7,054 bases of DNA from an uncultured Pseudomonas sp. (GCF_946885885.1 NZ_CAMPHN010000208.1:1-7054), one strand, 5' to 3'. Counted from the first letter of the stretch, positions 1 to 6,071 are shown. Numbers and translations: made by a program. The notes: a model not told the origin generated them from the letters alone.

Positions 1-109
1 CCTCTTCCACCGCTTTTTTGATGTGGTCGCGGTAACGTCGCAGAAAGCGCTGACGGTTTACCGTGCTCTTGTTCTTGCCGTTCAGGCGTCGGTCGATCAC
101 ATGGCTCAT
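1..109 (-). CDS. yeaH: YeaH/YhbH family protein (DUF444), N-terminal fragment
   Basis: Only the first 36 codons are in the window; the gene runs off the left edge. The visible peptide starts [20 protein letters not shown] and continues with [16 protein letters not shown]. This matches from memory the conserved basic N-terminus of YeaH/YhbH proteins ([21 protein letters not shown]). The start at 107-109 is supported by a strong GGAGGGG ribosome-binding site just upstream. Family knowledge: YeaH is a DUF444 protein of about 420-430 residues, co-expressed with the PrkA/YeaG kinase in stress and stationary phase, and its biochemical role is unsettled. It lies 97 bp downstream of prkA on the same strand, so co-transcription is likely, but a large inverted repeat sits between them. 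By analogy with other pseudomonads a SpoVR-family gene would be expected next; that lies outside the window. Confidence 0.93.
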   Translation of the reverse strand, partial: MSHVIDRRLNGKNKSTVNRQRFLRRYRDHIKKAVEE

Positions 110-113
110 AAAA

Positions 114-120
114 CCCCTCC
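114..120 (-). promoter_or_regulatory. Ribosome-binding site of yeaH
   Basis: On the minus strand this reads GGAGGGG, followed by four bases (TTTT) and then the ATG at 107-109. It is a near-ideal Shine-Dalgarno sequence and fixes the yeaH start. It lies just outside the left arm of the inverted repeat (126-202), so it stays accessible if that repeat folds in the mRNA. Confidence 0.8.
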
Positions 121-125
121 GGGGC

Positions 126-202
126 GCTGCAAGCCACAAGCCACAAGCTGCAAGGGCGGCCGCGAACGGTCGCGTTGCAGCTTAAAGCTTGCTGCTTATG
201 GC
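126..202. repeat. Heptad-built inverted repeat filling the prkA-yeaH gap
   Basis: The left arm is four consecutive 7-bp units of the form GCNNNAA: GCTGCAA at 126, GCCACAA at 133 and 140, GCTGCAA at 147. The right arm is four complementary-form units TTNNNGC: TTGCAGC at 175, TTAAAGC at 182, TTGCTGC at 189, TTATGGC at 196. The innermost pair is perfect (AAGCTGCAA 145-153 against TTGCAGCTT 175-183). The 21-bp centre contains a further stem, GCGGCCG (156-162) against CGGTCGC (167-173) with one G-T pair on the plus strand. Together they give one long imperfect hairpin of 77 bp. It begins 4 bp after the prkA stop and ends 5 bp before the yeaH ribosome-binding site. There is no U-tract, so it is not a typical terminator. 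I infer an intergenic palindromic repeat of REP-like kind that may set the prkA:yeaH mRNA ratio. GC-NNN-AA repeats of this look are, from memory, seen between genes in Pseudomonas. Confidence 0.75.
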
Positions 203-206
203 TGCT

Positions 207-2129
207 TTACTGCGATTTACGAACCCGCAGATACCATTCGGACAGCAGGCGCACCTGCTTGTCGGTATAGCCGCGTTCGACCATGCGAGTGACGAAGTCG
301 TTGTGTTTCTGTTGGTCCTCCTTGCTCGCCTTGGCATTGAAGCTGATGACCGGCAGCAGGTCCTCGGTGTTGGAGAACATTTTCTTCTCGATCACCACGC
401 GCAGCTTCTCGTAGCTGAGCCAGGTCGGATTCTTGCCGTTGTTGTTGGCCCGCGCGCGCAGGACGAAATTGACGATTTCGTTGCGGAAGTCCTTGGGGTT
501 ACTGATGCCCGCCGGCTTCTCGATTTTCTCCAGTTCTTCGTTGAGGGCCACGCGGTTGAGGATTTCGCCGGTTTCCGGGTCGCGGTATTCCTGATCCTGA
601 ATCCAGAAGTCGGCATACAGCACGTAACGATCGAAGATGTTCTGCCCGTACTCGCTGTAGGACTCGAGGTAGGCGGTCTGGATTTCCTTGCCGATGAATT
701 CGATATAGCGCGGCGCCAGGTACTCCTTGATAAAGCGCAGGTAGCGCTCGCGGGTCTCGGCGGGGAACTGCTCCTGCTCGATCTGCTGCTCCAGCACGTA
801 CAGCAGATGCACCGGGTTGGCGGCGACTTCGTGCGGGTCGAAGTTGAATACTTTGGAGAGGATCTTGAAGGCGAAGCGGGTCGACAGACCGTTCATGCCC
901 TCGTCGACGCCGGCGGCATCGCGGTATTCCTGGATCGATTTGGCCTTGGGGTCGGTGTCTTTGAGGTTCTCGCCGTCGTACACCCGCATCTTCGAGTAGA
1001 TGTTCGAGTTTTCCGGCTCTTTCAGCCGGCTCAATACCGAGAACTGCGCGAGCATCTTCAGCGTGTCCGGGGCGCAATGAGCTTTGGCCAGGGAGCTGTT
1101 GAACAGCAATTTGTCGTAGATCTTCACCTCATCGGTCACGCGCAGGCAGTAAGGCACCTTGACGATATAGATGCGGTCGATGAACGCCTCGTTGTTCTTG
1201 TTGTTGCGGAAGTTATGCCATTCCGACTCGTTGGAGTGGGCCAGCAGAATACCGCTGTAGGGAATCGCGCCCAGGCCCTCGGTGCTGTTGTAGTTGCCTT
1301 CCTGGGTGGCGGTGAGCAAGGGGTGCAGCACCTTGATCGGCGCCTTGAACATCTCGACGAATTCCATCAGCCCCTGGTTGGCGCGGCACAGCGCGCCGGA
1401 GTAGCTGTAGGCGTCGGCGTCGTTCTGCGGGTAATCCTCCAGCTTGCGGATGTCCACCTTGCCGACCAGCGCGGAAATGTCCTGGTTGTTTTCGTCGCCC
1501 GGTTCGGTCTTGGCGATGGCGATCTGATTGAGGATCGAGGGGTACAGCTTGACCACGCGGAACTGGCTGATGTCGCCGCCGAACTCGGTCAGGCGTTTGG
1601 TCGCCCAGGGCGACATGATGCTGTTCAGGTAGCGCCGCGGGATGCCGTATTCCTCTTCGAGAATCGCGCCGTCCTCATCGACGTTGAACAAACCGAGCGG
1701 CGACTCGAAAACCGGCGAACCCTTGATCGCATAGAAGGGTACTTTCTCCATCAGGTGCTTGAGCTTTTCGGCGAGGGACGATTTACCGCCACCGACCGGG
1801 CCCAATAGATAGAGGATTTGTTTCTTTTCTTCCAGGCCTTGGGCGGCATGACGGAAATAGGAGACGATCTGATCGATGCATTCCTCCATTCCATGGAAGT
1901 CGGCAAACGCCGGGTAACGACGAATGACCTTATTGGAGAAAATCCGCGATAGCCGGGAATTGCTCGACGTGTCGACCAATTCCGGTTCGCCAATCGCCAG
2001 CAACAGGCGCTCAGCCGCGGTGACATAGGCACCGCGATCCTCTTTGCACAGCTCGAGGTATTCCTGGAGGGAATACTCCTCCTGGCGAGTCGCTTCGAAA
2101 CGTTGCTGGAAGTGGCTGAATATACTCAT
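207..2129 (-). CDS. prkA: PrkA family AAA+ serine protein kinase (YeaG)
   Basis: The protein has 640 residues, the usual PrkA/YeaG length, and is near-identical in pattern to E. coli YeaG throughout. The N-terminal PrkA AAA domain holds a P-loop, GPVGGGKSS (residues 110-118, Lys116). It also holds long family-invariant blocks such as IAKTEPGDENNQDISALVGK (205-224), SGALCRANQG (244-253), TATQEGNYN (273-281) and AHSNESEW (297-304). The C-terminal PrkA domain follows (about 380-640), ending EWYLRVRKSQ. Family knowledge: it is a cytosolic kinase-like AAA+ protein linked to nutrient and envelope stress, acting with YeaH and often SpoVR; its substrates are poorly known. I chose the start at 2127-2129 because the protein from there (MSIFSHFQQRFEA) aligns with E. 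coli MNIFDHYRQRYEA and has a GAGGTGA ribosome-binding site. The frame stays open upstream to about 2225, but the extra residues look unlike the family. A sigma-E/AlgU-like promoter candidate lies upstream. Confidence 0.96.
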   Translation of the reverse strand: MSIFSHFQQRFEATRQEEYSLQEYLELCKEDRGAYVTAAERLLLAIGEPELVDTSSNSRLSRIFSNKVIRRYPAFADFHGMEECIDQIVSYFRHAAQGLEEKKQILYLLGPVGGGKSSLAEKLKHLMEKVPFYAIKGSPVFESPLGLFNVDEDGAILEEEYGIPRRYLNSIMSPWATKRLTEFGGDISQFRVVKLYPSILNQIAIAKTEPGDENNQDISALVGKVDIRKLEDYPQNDADAYSYSGALCRANQGLMEFVEMFKAPIKVLHPLLTATQEGNYNSTEGLGAIPYSGILLAHSNESEWHNFRNNKNNEAFIDRIYIVKVPYCLRVTDEVKIYDKLLFNSSLAKAHCAPDTLKMLAQFSVLSRLKEPENSNIYSKMRVYDGENLKDTDPKAKSIQEYRDAAGVDEGMNGLSTRFAFKILSKVFNFDPHEVAANPVHLLYVLEQQIEQEQFPAETRERYLRFIKEYLAPRYIEFIGKEIQTAYLESYSEYGQNIFDRYVLYADFWIQDQEYRDPETGEILNRVALNEELEKIEKPAGISNPKDFRNEIVNFVLRARANNNGKNPTWLSYEKLRVVIEKKMFSNTEDLLPVISFNAKASKEDQQKHNDFVTRMVERGYTDKQVRLLSEWYLRVRKSQ

Positions 2130-2133
2130 GACG

Positions 2134-2140
2134 TCACCTC
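2134..2140 (-). promoter_or_regulatory. Ribosome-binding site of prkA (decides the start)
   Basis: The minus strand reads GAGGTGA, four bases (CGTC), then the ATG at 2127-2129. This decides between the chosen start and the in-frame upstream candidates (ATG at 2205-2207, GTG at 2223-2225). Those have only a G-run or no recognisable site in front. Confidence 0.8.
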
Positions 2141-2190
2141 GCTCGATGCTAGGAGCCGGTCCGGGGTCGGTCATGCGGGTGCCTGGAAGC

Positions 2191-2206
2191 TGCCACTTGC
2201 GTGGCA
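2191..2206 (-). other. GNRA-loop hairpin in the prkA leader
   Basis: The minus strand reads TGCCAC-GCAA-GTGGCA: a perfect 6-bp stem closed by GCAA, a stable GNRA-type tetraloop. It lies 62 bases upstream of the prkA start, inside the predicted 5' leader if the promoter at 2276-2303 is used. It could stabilise the mRNA or affect translation. It could also be a DNA operator, because it is a perfect inverted repeat. The function is inference only. Confidence 0.45.
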
Positions 2207-2275
2207 TGGAAATCCCCCCACACACCTAAAGGTTTACCGATGGCCCGGATGCCGGTTGGCCGGCTCTACCTGTAT

Positions 2276-2303
2276 TTTGATGGCCTGAGCTAAAGGATAG
2301 TTC
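2276..2303 (-). promoter_or_regulatory. Candidate AlgU/sigma-E-type promoter for prkA-yeaH
   Basis: On the minus strand the -35 candidate is GAACTA (2298-2303) and the -10 candidate is TCAAA (2276-2280), with a 17-bp spacer. The known extracytoplasmic sigma-E/AlgU consensus is GAACTT with a 16-17 bp spacer and TCTGA or TCAAA, so 10 of 11 positions match. Transcription would begin near 2268-2270 and give a leader of about 140 nt. From memory, this gene cluster belongs to the AlgU envelope-stress response in Pseudomonas, which fits. No competing sigma-70 promoter stands out in this gap. Confidence 0.6.
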
Positions 2304-2363
2304 GTAATCGGCGAGATAAAGGGCCAGCGATCGATAACAGGATATTACCGTCTATCGGAGAGC

Positions 2364-2389
2364 GGCCGCAGCCCAGAGCTGCCGCGGCC
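2364..2389 (-). other. GC-rich hairpin downstream of glpE
   Basis: GCAGC (2368-2372) pairs with GCTGC (2378-2382) around a 5-base loop. The stem is extended by GGCC (2364-2367) against GGCC (2386-2389) with a 3-base bulge. It starts 19 bases after the glpE stop. There is no U-tract, so it is not a canonical intrinsic terminator. It may protect the 3' end of the apaG-apaH-glpE mRNA or help factor-dependent termination before the prkA promoter. Confidence 0.35.
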
Positions 2390-2398
2390 TTGGCTGGG

Positions 2399-2417
2399 GC
2401 AAGAAAATTATTCTTGC
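2399..2417 (-). other. Inverted repeat centred on the glpE stop codon
   Basis: GCAAGAA (2399-2405) and TTCTTGC (2411-2417) form a perfect 7-bp inverted repeat with a 5-base centre that contains the glpE stop codon (TAA, 2408-2410). In the mRNA it would put the stop codon in the loop. No U-run follows it, so termination activity is doubtful. Confidence 0.4.
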
Positions 2418-2740
2418 GAGGGTGCTTGGGCGGTTTCTTCGGGATAAGTCGCGCGCCAGAGTTCGAAGCCTCCATCCAGGCTATAGACTTCGGCGAAGCC
2501 TTGGCCGACCAGGTAGGCCGCCGCGCTCTGGCTGGAGTTGCCGTGGTAGCAGGCGACTATCAGCGGCTTATCGAGGTCGGCCTTGGCGATGAAGTCGTGC
2601 AGCGAGTGATTGTCCAGGTGTTGGGAACCGGCGATATGGTTGAGGGCGAAACTCTGTGGGTCGCGCACGTCGACCACCACCGCGCCTTGTTCGCGCAGTG
2701 CCTGGGCTTGTTGCGGGGCGATACGTTTGAATTCGCTCAT
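2408..2740 (-). CDS. glpE: Thiosulfate sulfurtransferase GlpE (single-domain rhodanese)
   Basis: This is a 110-residue, single-domain rhodanese that transfers the sulfane sulfur of thiosulfate to cyanide or thiol acceptors such as thioredoxin, in the cytosol. The active-site loop CYHGNS (64-69) carries the catalytic Cys64 and is identical to E. coli GlpE. The flanking landmarks [10 protein letters not shown] (23-32) and [10 protein letters not shown] (86-95) are also characteristic. The length agrees with E. coli GlpE (108). The start at 2738-2740 is set by an AGGAGC site 4 bases upstream of it and by family alignment; the frame extends six residues further, without support. Its ATG overlaps the apaH stop (ATGA), so it is translationally coupled to apaH. 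In E. coli glpE sits in a glycerol-3-phosphate operon; here its partner is the Ap4A hydrolase. No fault is visible in the gene. Confidence 0.95.
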   Translation of the reverse strand: MSEFKRIAPQQAQALREQGAVVVDVRDPQSFALNHIAGSQHLDNHSLHDFIAKADLDKPLIVACYHGNSSQSAAAYLVGQGFAEVYSLDGGFELWRATYPEETAQAPSQE

Positions 2741-3561
2741 GCTTGCTCCTTCGGGCACTCGCAGCGGTGCAGCTCACCGCTGTCGATATTCAATAAGGTC
2801 ATGGCGCCGCCCCATATACAACCGGTATCCAGGGCGAACAGGCCAGGCTCGTCGCATTGGCCTTCCAGTGCCGCCCAATGGCCGAAGATGATCTTCAGGT
2901 CGCGGGTTTTACGCCGAGGGTGGCTGAACCAGGGGGCGTACCCCTTCGGCGCGCTGGCGGCATCTTCTTTGTGCTTGAGTTCCAGGGTGCCGTCGGCTTT
3001 GCAGAAACGCATGCGGGTAAAGTAGTTGGTGATCACCCGTAAACGGGCGATGCCGTGCAGGTCCTTGTCCCACTTGGCGGGCTCGTTACCGTACATGCCA
3101 TCGAGAAACAGCGGCAGACGGGTGTCGTCGCGCAGCACTTCCTCGACTTCGCTGGCGCGCTTCAAGGCTTTTTGCAGCGTCCATTGCGGCGGGATGCCGG
3201 CGTGCACCAGGGCGATTTTTCGCTCGCTGTCGTAGTGCAGCAGTTTCTGTCGGCGTAGCCAGTCGAGCAGTACGTCGCGGTCCGGGGCGTCGAGGATTTC
3301 CTGCAGGGTATCGGCCTTCTTCAGGCGCTCGATGTTGTGCGCGGCCGCCAGCAGGTGCAGGTCATGATTACCCAGCACGCAGGTCACGGCATCGCGGATG
3401 TCATACAGAAAGCGTAGCGTGGCGAGCGATTGCGGGCCGCGGTTGACCAGGTCGCCGACCAGCCACAGGCGATCTTTGGCGGGGTCGAAGGCCACGCGTT
3501 GCAGGAGGCACTGCAAGGGTTGCAGGCAACCCTGCACATCGCCGACGGCATAGGTGGCCAT
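2737..3561 (-). CDS. apaH: Bis(5'-nucleosyl)-tetraphosphatase, symmetrical (ApaH)
   Basis: This 274-residue enzyme of the calcineurin-like metallophosphoesterase fold cleaves diadenosine tetraphosphate to two ADP and also removes Np4 caps from RNA (family knowledge). The metal-binding motifs are all present: GDVQG (7-11), GDLVNRG (36-42), GNHD (64-67), VHAG (119-122) and GHW (227-229). The ApaH signature DTGCIWGG (245-252) is near the C-terminus. The length is close to E. coli ApaH (280). The start at 3559-3561 gives [11 protein letters not shown], the usual ApaH beginning. Its ribosome-binding site is weak, but its first base is the last base of the apaG stop (TGATG), so it is probably translated by coupling to apaG. 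Its own stop overlaps the glpE start. The frame is open far upstream through apaG in another frame; that is not real coding sequence. Confidence 0.96.
   Translation of the reverse strand: MATYAVGDVQGCLQPLQCLLQRVAFDPAKDRLWLVGDLVNRGPQSLATLRFLYDIRDAVTCVLGNHDLHLLAAAHNIERLKKADTLQEILDAPDRDVLLDWLRRQKLLHYDSERKIALVHAGIPPQWTLQKALKRASEVEEVLRDDTRLPLFLDGMYGNEPAKWDKDLHGIARLRVITNYFTRMRFCKADGTLELKHKEDAASAPKGYAPWFSHPRRKTRDLKIIFGHWAALEGQCDEPGLFALDTGCIWGGAMTLLNIDSGELHRCECPKEQA
2745..2750 (-). promoter_or_regulatory. Ribosome-binding site of glpE, inside apaH
   Basis: The minus strand reads AGGAGC, with four bases between it and the ATG at 2738-2740. It lies within the last codons of apaH, so ribosomes ending apaH can restart on glpE. 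It supports the internal methionine as the start rather than the one six codons upstream. Confidence 0.7.
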
Positions 3562-3941
3562 CAGTGCAGCGATCCGGGTACGGCCAGGCGGAAAGGCGCA
3601 ATGCTGGCGTCGAAGCGTTTGCCGTCTTCGGCGAGCATCAAATAGCTGCCCTGCATGATGCCCACGTGCGTGGCCATGACAGTGCCGCTGCTGTAGGTGT
3701 GGCTGGCGCCTACCGCGATATGCGGTTGTTCGCCGACCACACCGGCGCCGCGCACTTCCTGCACGCGGCCATCGCCATCGGTGATGATCCAGTGGCGCGA
3801 CAGCAATTGCGCGGGCAATTCGCCGTTGTTGACGATGGTGACGGTATAGGCGAAGGCGAACCGATTCTGTTCCGGCAGCGATTGCTCGGGGAGATAACGG
3901 GTGGCGACGCTGACGTCGATTCGGTAGCGGTGGTCGGACAT
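3561..3941 (-). CDS. apaG: ApaG protein (DUF525)
   Basis: The gene encodes 126 residues of the ApaG/DUF525 family, an immunoglobulin-like (fibronectin type III-like) beta fold that in some proteins is linked to F-box domains; its exact bacterial role is unsettled. Visible family landmarks are [11 protein letters not shown] (30-40), [13 protein letters not shown] (46-58), the GxGxxG motif GAGVVG (65-70), the block IMQGSYLM (95-102) and the ending [10 protein letters not shown]. The length equals the usual 125-126. The start at 3939-3941 gives [11 protein letters not shown], typical of Pseudomonas ApaG; a TTG six codons upstream is possible but less likely. The ribosome-binding site is weak (AGG, 9 bases upstream). 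It overlaps apaH by one base (TGATG). The 201-bp gap upstream to rsmA is unusually large for this operon and may contain its own promoter. Confidence 0.94.
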   Translation of the reverse strand: MSDHRYRIDVSVATRYLPEQSLPEQNRFAFAYTVTIVNNGELPAQLLSRHWIITDGDGRVQEVRGAGVVGEQPHIAVGASHTYSSGTVMATHVGIMQGSYLMLAEDGKRFDASIAPFRLAVPGSLH

Positions 3942-4095
3942 ACACAAAAACCTGTTCAAATCTGCGGCACGGGGTGAGCGTGCGTCGAACGCTTATTCGG
4001 GCGCTGCGCGCGGTCATGCGCTTGAGTGCGGCGGTGGAGGGGAAGTTTACGGATAATGCGCGTTGACTCTCTGCACCCTCGCACGCTTTTGCCTA

Positions 4096-4109
4096 TCGGA
4101 TATATCCGA
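4096..4109. other. Perfect 14-bp palindrome in the rsmA-apaG gap
   Basis: TCGGATATATCCGA reads the same on both strands. It lies 33 bases after the rsmA stop and about 155 bases before apaG, in the only sizeable gap between these genes. Its AT-rich core and full symmetry suggest a dimeric regulator's operator, or part of an apaG promoter region. I cannot place a convincing -35/-10 pair on it. Confidence 0.4.
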
Positions 4110-4142
4110 CCCGGACGCAGCCTTTAGTGGGTGTAACTGCAA

Positions 4143-4964
4143 TCAGTTTAGCTGCTGTCCGCCCGCGCCGGACAATTCGGCCAACTGGTCGGCCAGGCGC
4201 ACGAAGGCGGCCAGGTCGAGTTGTTCGGGGCGCAAGCCGCCGTCTACGCCAGCAGATTCGATCGCCTCGGCGGGCAGTAGTTTCTTCAGGGTATTGCGCA
4301 AGGTTTTACGGCGTTGATTGAAAGCCTCGCGCACTACCTGTTCGAGCAGGCGATGATCCTTCGCCGGGTGCGGCAAAACCTTATGGGGCACCAGACGCAC
4401 GATGGCCGAGTCGACCTTGGGCGGCGGGTTGAAGGCGCCGGGGCCGACATTGAACAGGTGCTCCACCCGGCAGTGGTACTGCACCATGATCGACAGCCGC
4501 CCCCAATCGCCGCCGCCCGGCGTGGCGGCCAAGCGCTCGACCACTTCCTTTTGCAACATGAAGTGCATGTCGCGGATCAGCGCGGCGTTATCCAGCAGGT
4601 GGAAGATCAGCGGGGTGGATATGTTGTAGGGCAGGTTGCCGACCACGCGCAGGCTATGGGGAGCGGGGTCGAGGCTGGCGAAGTCGAATTTCAAGGCATC
4701 GCCCTGGTGCAACTGAAAGCGCGGTTCGGCGGCGAATTGGCCGTTGAGGATCGGGATCAGGTCGCGGTCCAGTTCGATCACGTCGAGTTGCGCGCCGCTG
4801 TTCAGCAGCCCCTCGGTCAGGGCGCCCTGGCCGGGTCCGATCTCCAGTATGCGCTCGCCCTCGCGGGCATGAATGGCGCGCAGGATGCGGTGAATCACGC
4901 CGGCGTCGTGCAGAAAGTTCTGGCCGAAGCGTTTACGCGCGCGATGTTGGGGGTGGTCGGACAT
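4143..4964 (-). CDS. rsmA: 16S rRNA (adenine1518-N6/adenine1519-N6)-dimethyltransferase RsmA (KsgA)
   Basis: This 273-residue Rossmann-fold methyltransferase uses S-adenosylmethionine to dimethylate the two adjacent adenines in helix 45 of 16S rRNA, late in small-subunit assembly; its loss gives kasugamycin resistance. Evidence in order: RFGQNFLHD at the N-terminus (12-20), the SAM-binding motif I EIGPGQG (41-47), the acidic VIELDRDL (62-69), QGDALKFDF (87-95), the catalytic motif NLPYNIS (110-116) and the C-terminal helical domain with [10 protein letters not shown] (215-224). The length is exactly that of E. coli KsgA. The start at 4962-4964 ([15 protein letters not shown]) has GGAG 8 bases upstream; the frame continues 20 codons further, but those residues are unlike the family. 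It follows pdxA by 114 bp on the same strand, as in the classical pdxA-ksgA-apaGH order. Confidence 0.97.
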   Translation of the reverse strand: MSDHPQHRARKRFGQNFLHDAGVIHRILRAIHAREGERILEIGPGQGALTEGLLNSGAQLDVIELDRDLIPILNGQFAAEPRFQLHQGDALKFDFASLDPAPHSLRVVGNLPYNISTPLIFHLLDNAALIRDMHFMLQKEVVERLAATPGGGDWGRLSIMVQYHCRVEHLFNVGPGAFNPPPKVDSAIVRLVPHKVLPHPAKDHRLLEQVVREAFNQRRKTLRNTLKKLLPAEAIESAGVDGGLRPEQLDLAAFVRLADQLAELSGAGGQQLN

Positions 4965-4972
4965 GGGGGCAA

Positions 4973-5078
4973 CTCCAAGCCTTGAGCTGCATGCATCAAG
5001 CAAGCACCCAAAGCGGCAAGGCAAAGGCGCGCAGCTTACCAGTTGCGGGCGCAGAGGGCATCCCGCTTGGCTTGTGGC
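4973..5078. repeat. Degenerate heptad repeat in the pdxA-rsmA gap
   Basis: Seven-base periodicity like that of the 126-202 element is visible but worn: GCCTTGA at 4979, GCTGCAT at 4986, GCATCAA at 4993, GCAAGCA at 5000. At the other end of the gap GCTTGGC (5065-5071) is followed by TTGTGGC (5072-5078). The ends can pair, for example CAAGCC (4976-4981) with GGCTTG (5069-5074). TTGTGGC is the exact complement of the GCCACAA unit at 133 and 140. I infer a decayed relative of the prkA-yeaH repeat. The middle of the gap shows no clear structure. Confidence 0.35.
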
Positions 5079-6071
5079 TCAGCGCCGGCTGTCCGCCATC
5101 TGGTATGCCGTTTCCAGGGCGACTTGCAGGCTGCCGCTGTCGATATTGCCGCTACCGGCCAGGTCCAGGGCTGTGCCGTGATCGACCGACGTGCGAATGA
5201 TCGGCAGGCCGAGGGTGACGTTTACCGCCGCGCCGAAGCCCTTGAACTTGAGTACCGGCAAGCCTTGGTCGTGGTACATCGCCAGTACCGCATCGCAGTT
5301 GTCGAGGTGCTTCGGGGTGAACAGGGTATCGGCCGGCAGCGGACCGATCAGCGTCATGCCCTCGGCGCGCAATCGCTCGAGCGCCGGCTCGATGATTTCG
5401 ATTTCCTCGCGGCCGAGATGACCGCCTTCGCCAGCGTGCGGGTTCAGGCCGCAGACCAGTATGCGGGGGCGGGCGATGCCGAATTTGCTGCGCAGGTCGT
5501 GATCGAGAATGCGTGCCACACGCTTCACGCGTTCGCCGGTGATGGCCGCCGCGACATCCTTGAGCGGCAGGTGCGTGGTCACCAGCGCCACGCGTAAGCC
5601 GCGGGTGGCGAGCATCATCACCACTTGCTCGGTGTGCGTCAGTTCGGCGAGAAATTCGGTGTGCCCGGAAAACGCGATGCCCGCCTCGTTGATCACTCCT
5701 TTATGCACCGGCGCGGTGATCATGCCGGCAAAGTCGCCGTCGATGCAGCCTTGCGCGGCGCGGGTCAGGGTGTTCAACACGTAGGCGGCATTACCTTTGT
5801 CCAGCTGCCCGGGCGTAACCACCGTTGCCAGGGGGGTGTCCCAGACATACAGGCTGCCTGCTTGCGCGGGCTGTTGCGGCCAAGCACCGGGAGCGACGCT
5901 GATCAGTTGGATATTCAGACCGAGTTGTCGGGCGCGCTCCTCGAGCAGCGTGCGCGCGGCGACGGCGACTATCGGGTGGGGCTGGCTGTCGCGCGCCATC
6001 AGCAGACACAGATCCGGGCCGATGCCGGCAGGCTCTCCGGGAGTCAGGGCAAAAATACGGGGCTCGATCAT
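5079..6071 (-). CDS. pdxA: 4-hydroxythreonine-4-phosphate dehydrogenase PdxA
   Basis: This 330-residue enzyme oxidises 4-phosphohydroxy-L-threonine with NAD(P)+; the product decarboxylates and is condensed by PdxJ into pyridoxine 5'-phosphate (the DXP-dependent vitamin B6 pathway). The start [12 protein letters not shown] (10-21) is the family signature. The three metal-ligand histidines of E. coli PdxA (166, 211, 266) match H167 (TTHLPL), H212 (NPHAGEGG) and H267 (MYHDQG). [15 protein letters not shown] (276-290) and [13 protein letters not shown] (294-306) are also typical. The start at 6069-6071 was chosen by family alignment; the ribosome-binding site is poor (GAG about 8-10 bases upstream). 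The frame runs 45 codons further, but through the surA terminator, so that part is not coding. The terminator upstream implies pdxA has its own promoter. Confidence 0.97.
   Translation of the reverse strand: MIEPRIFALTPGEPAGIGPDLCLLMARDSQPHPIVAVAARTLLEERARQLGLNIQLISVAPGAWPQQPAQAGSLYVWDTPLATVVTPGQLDKGNAAYVLNTLTRAAQGCIDGDFAGMITAPVHKGVINEAGIAFSGHTEFLAELTHTEQVVMMLATRGLRVALVTTHLPLKDVAAAITGERVKRVARILDHDLRSKFGIARPRILVCGLNPHAGEGGHLGREEIEIIEPALERLRAEGMTLIGPLPADTLFTPKHLDNCDAVLAMYHDQGLPVLKFKGFGAAVNVTLGLPIIRTSVDHGTALDLAGSGNIDSGSLQVALETAYQMADSRR

Noticed and set aside
156..163. GCGGCCGC octamers (also at 2362-2369) as a shared motif
   Set aside because: They are short GC-rich strings within two different hairpins, with no shared flanking sequence.
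189..1808. Long plus-strand open frame of 539 codons antisense to prkA
   Set aside because: It is a mirror frame of a highly conserved gene in GC-rich DNA. Its product is a low-complexity V/L/A/D/H/R-rich string with no recognisable domain, and it starts in the inverted repeat without a ribosome-binding site.
2170..2215. Sigma-54 promoter (TGGCAC-N5-TTGC type) near prkA
   Set aside because: TGGCA occurs as part of the hairpin, but no GC element follows at the required spacing.
2333..2356. GATA...TATC imperfect dyad upstream of the prkA promoter as an activator site
   Set aside because: Only about 6 of 9 positions are symmetrical and it matches no motif I know; could be chance.
3942..3959. 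TTG start six codons upstream of the chosen apaG start
   Set aside because: It is a rare start codon with no better ribosome-binding site; [11 protein letters not shown] agrees with the family start. It is not fully excluded.
3562..4017. Upstream extension of the apaH frame through apaG
   Set aside because: It is Arg-rich out-of-frame translation of apaG. The ApaH family begins at [11 protein letters not shown], and apaG is clearly the real gene there.
4135..4148. AACTG/CAGTT hairpin at the rsmA stop as a terminator
   Set aside because: It has only 5 bp, is A/T-rich and has no T-run after it; too weak to call.
4314..4985. Plus-strand frame of 223 codons opposite rsmA
   Set aside because: It is a mirror of the conserved methyltransferase, with composition typical of shadow frames.
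4965..5024. 20-codon upstream extension of rsmA
   Set aside because: The added residues do not resemble KsgA N-termini, and the internal ATG has GGAG at good spacing.
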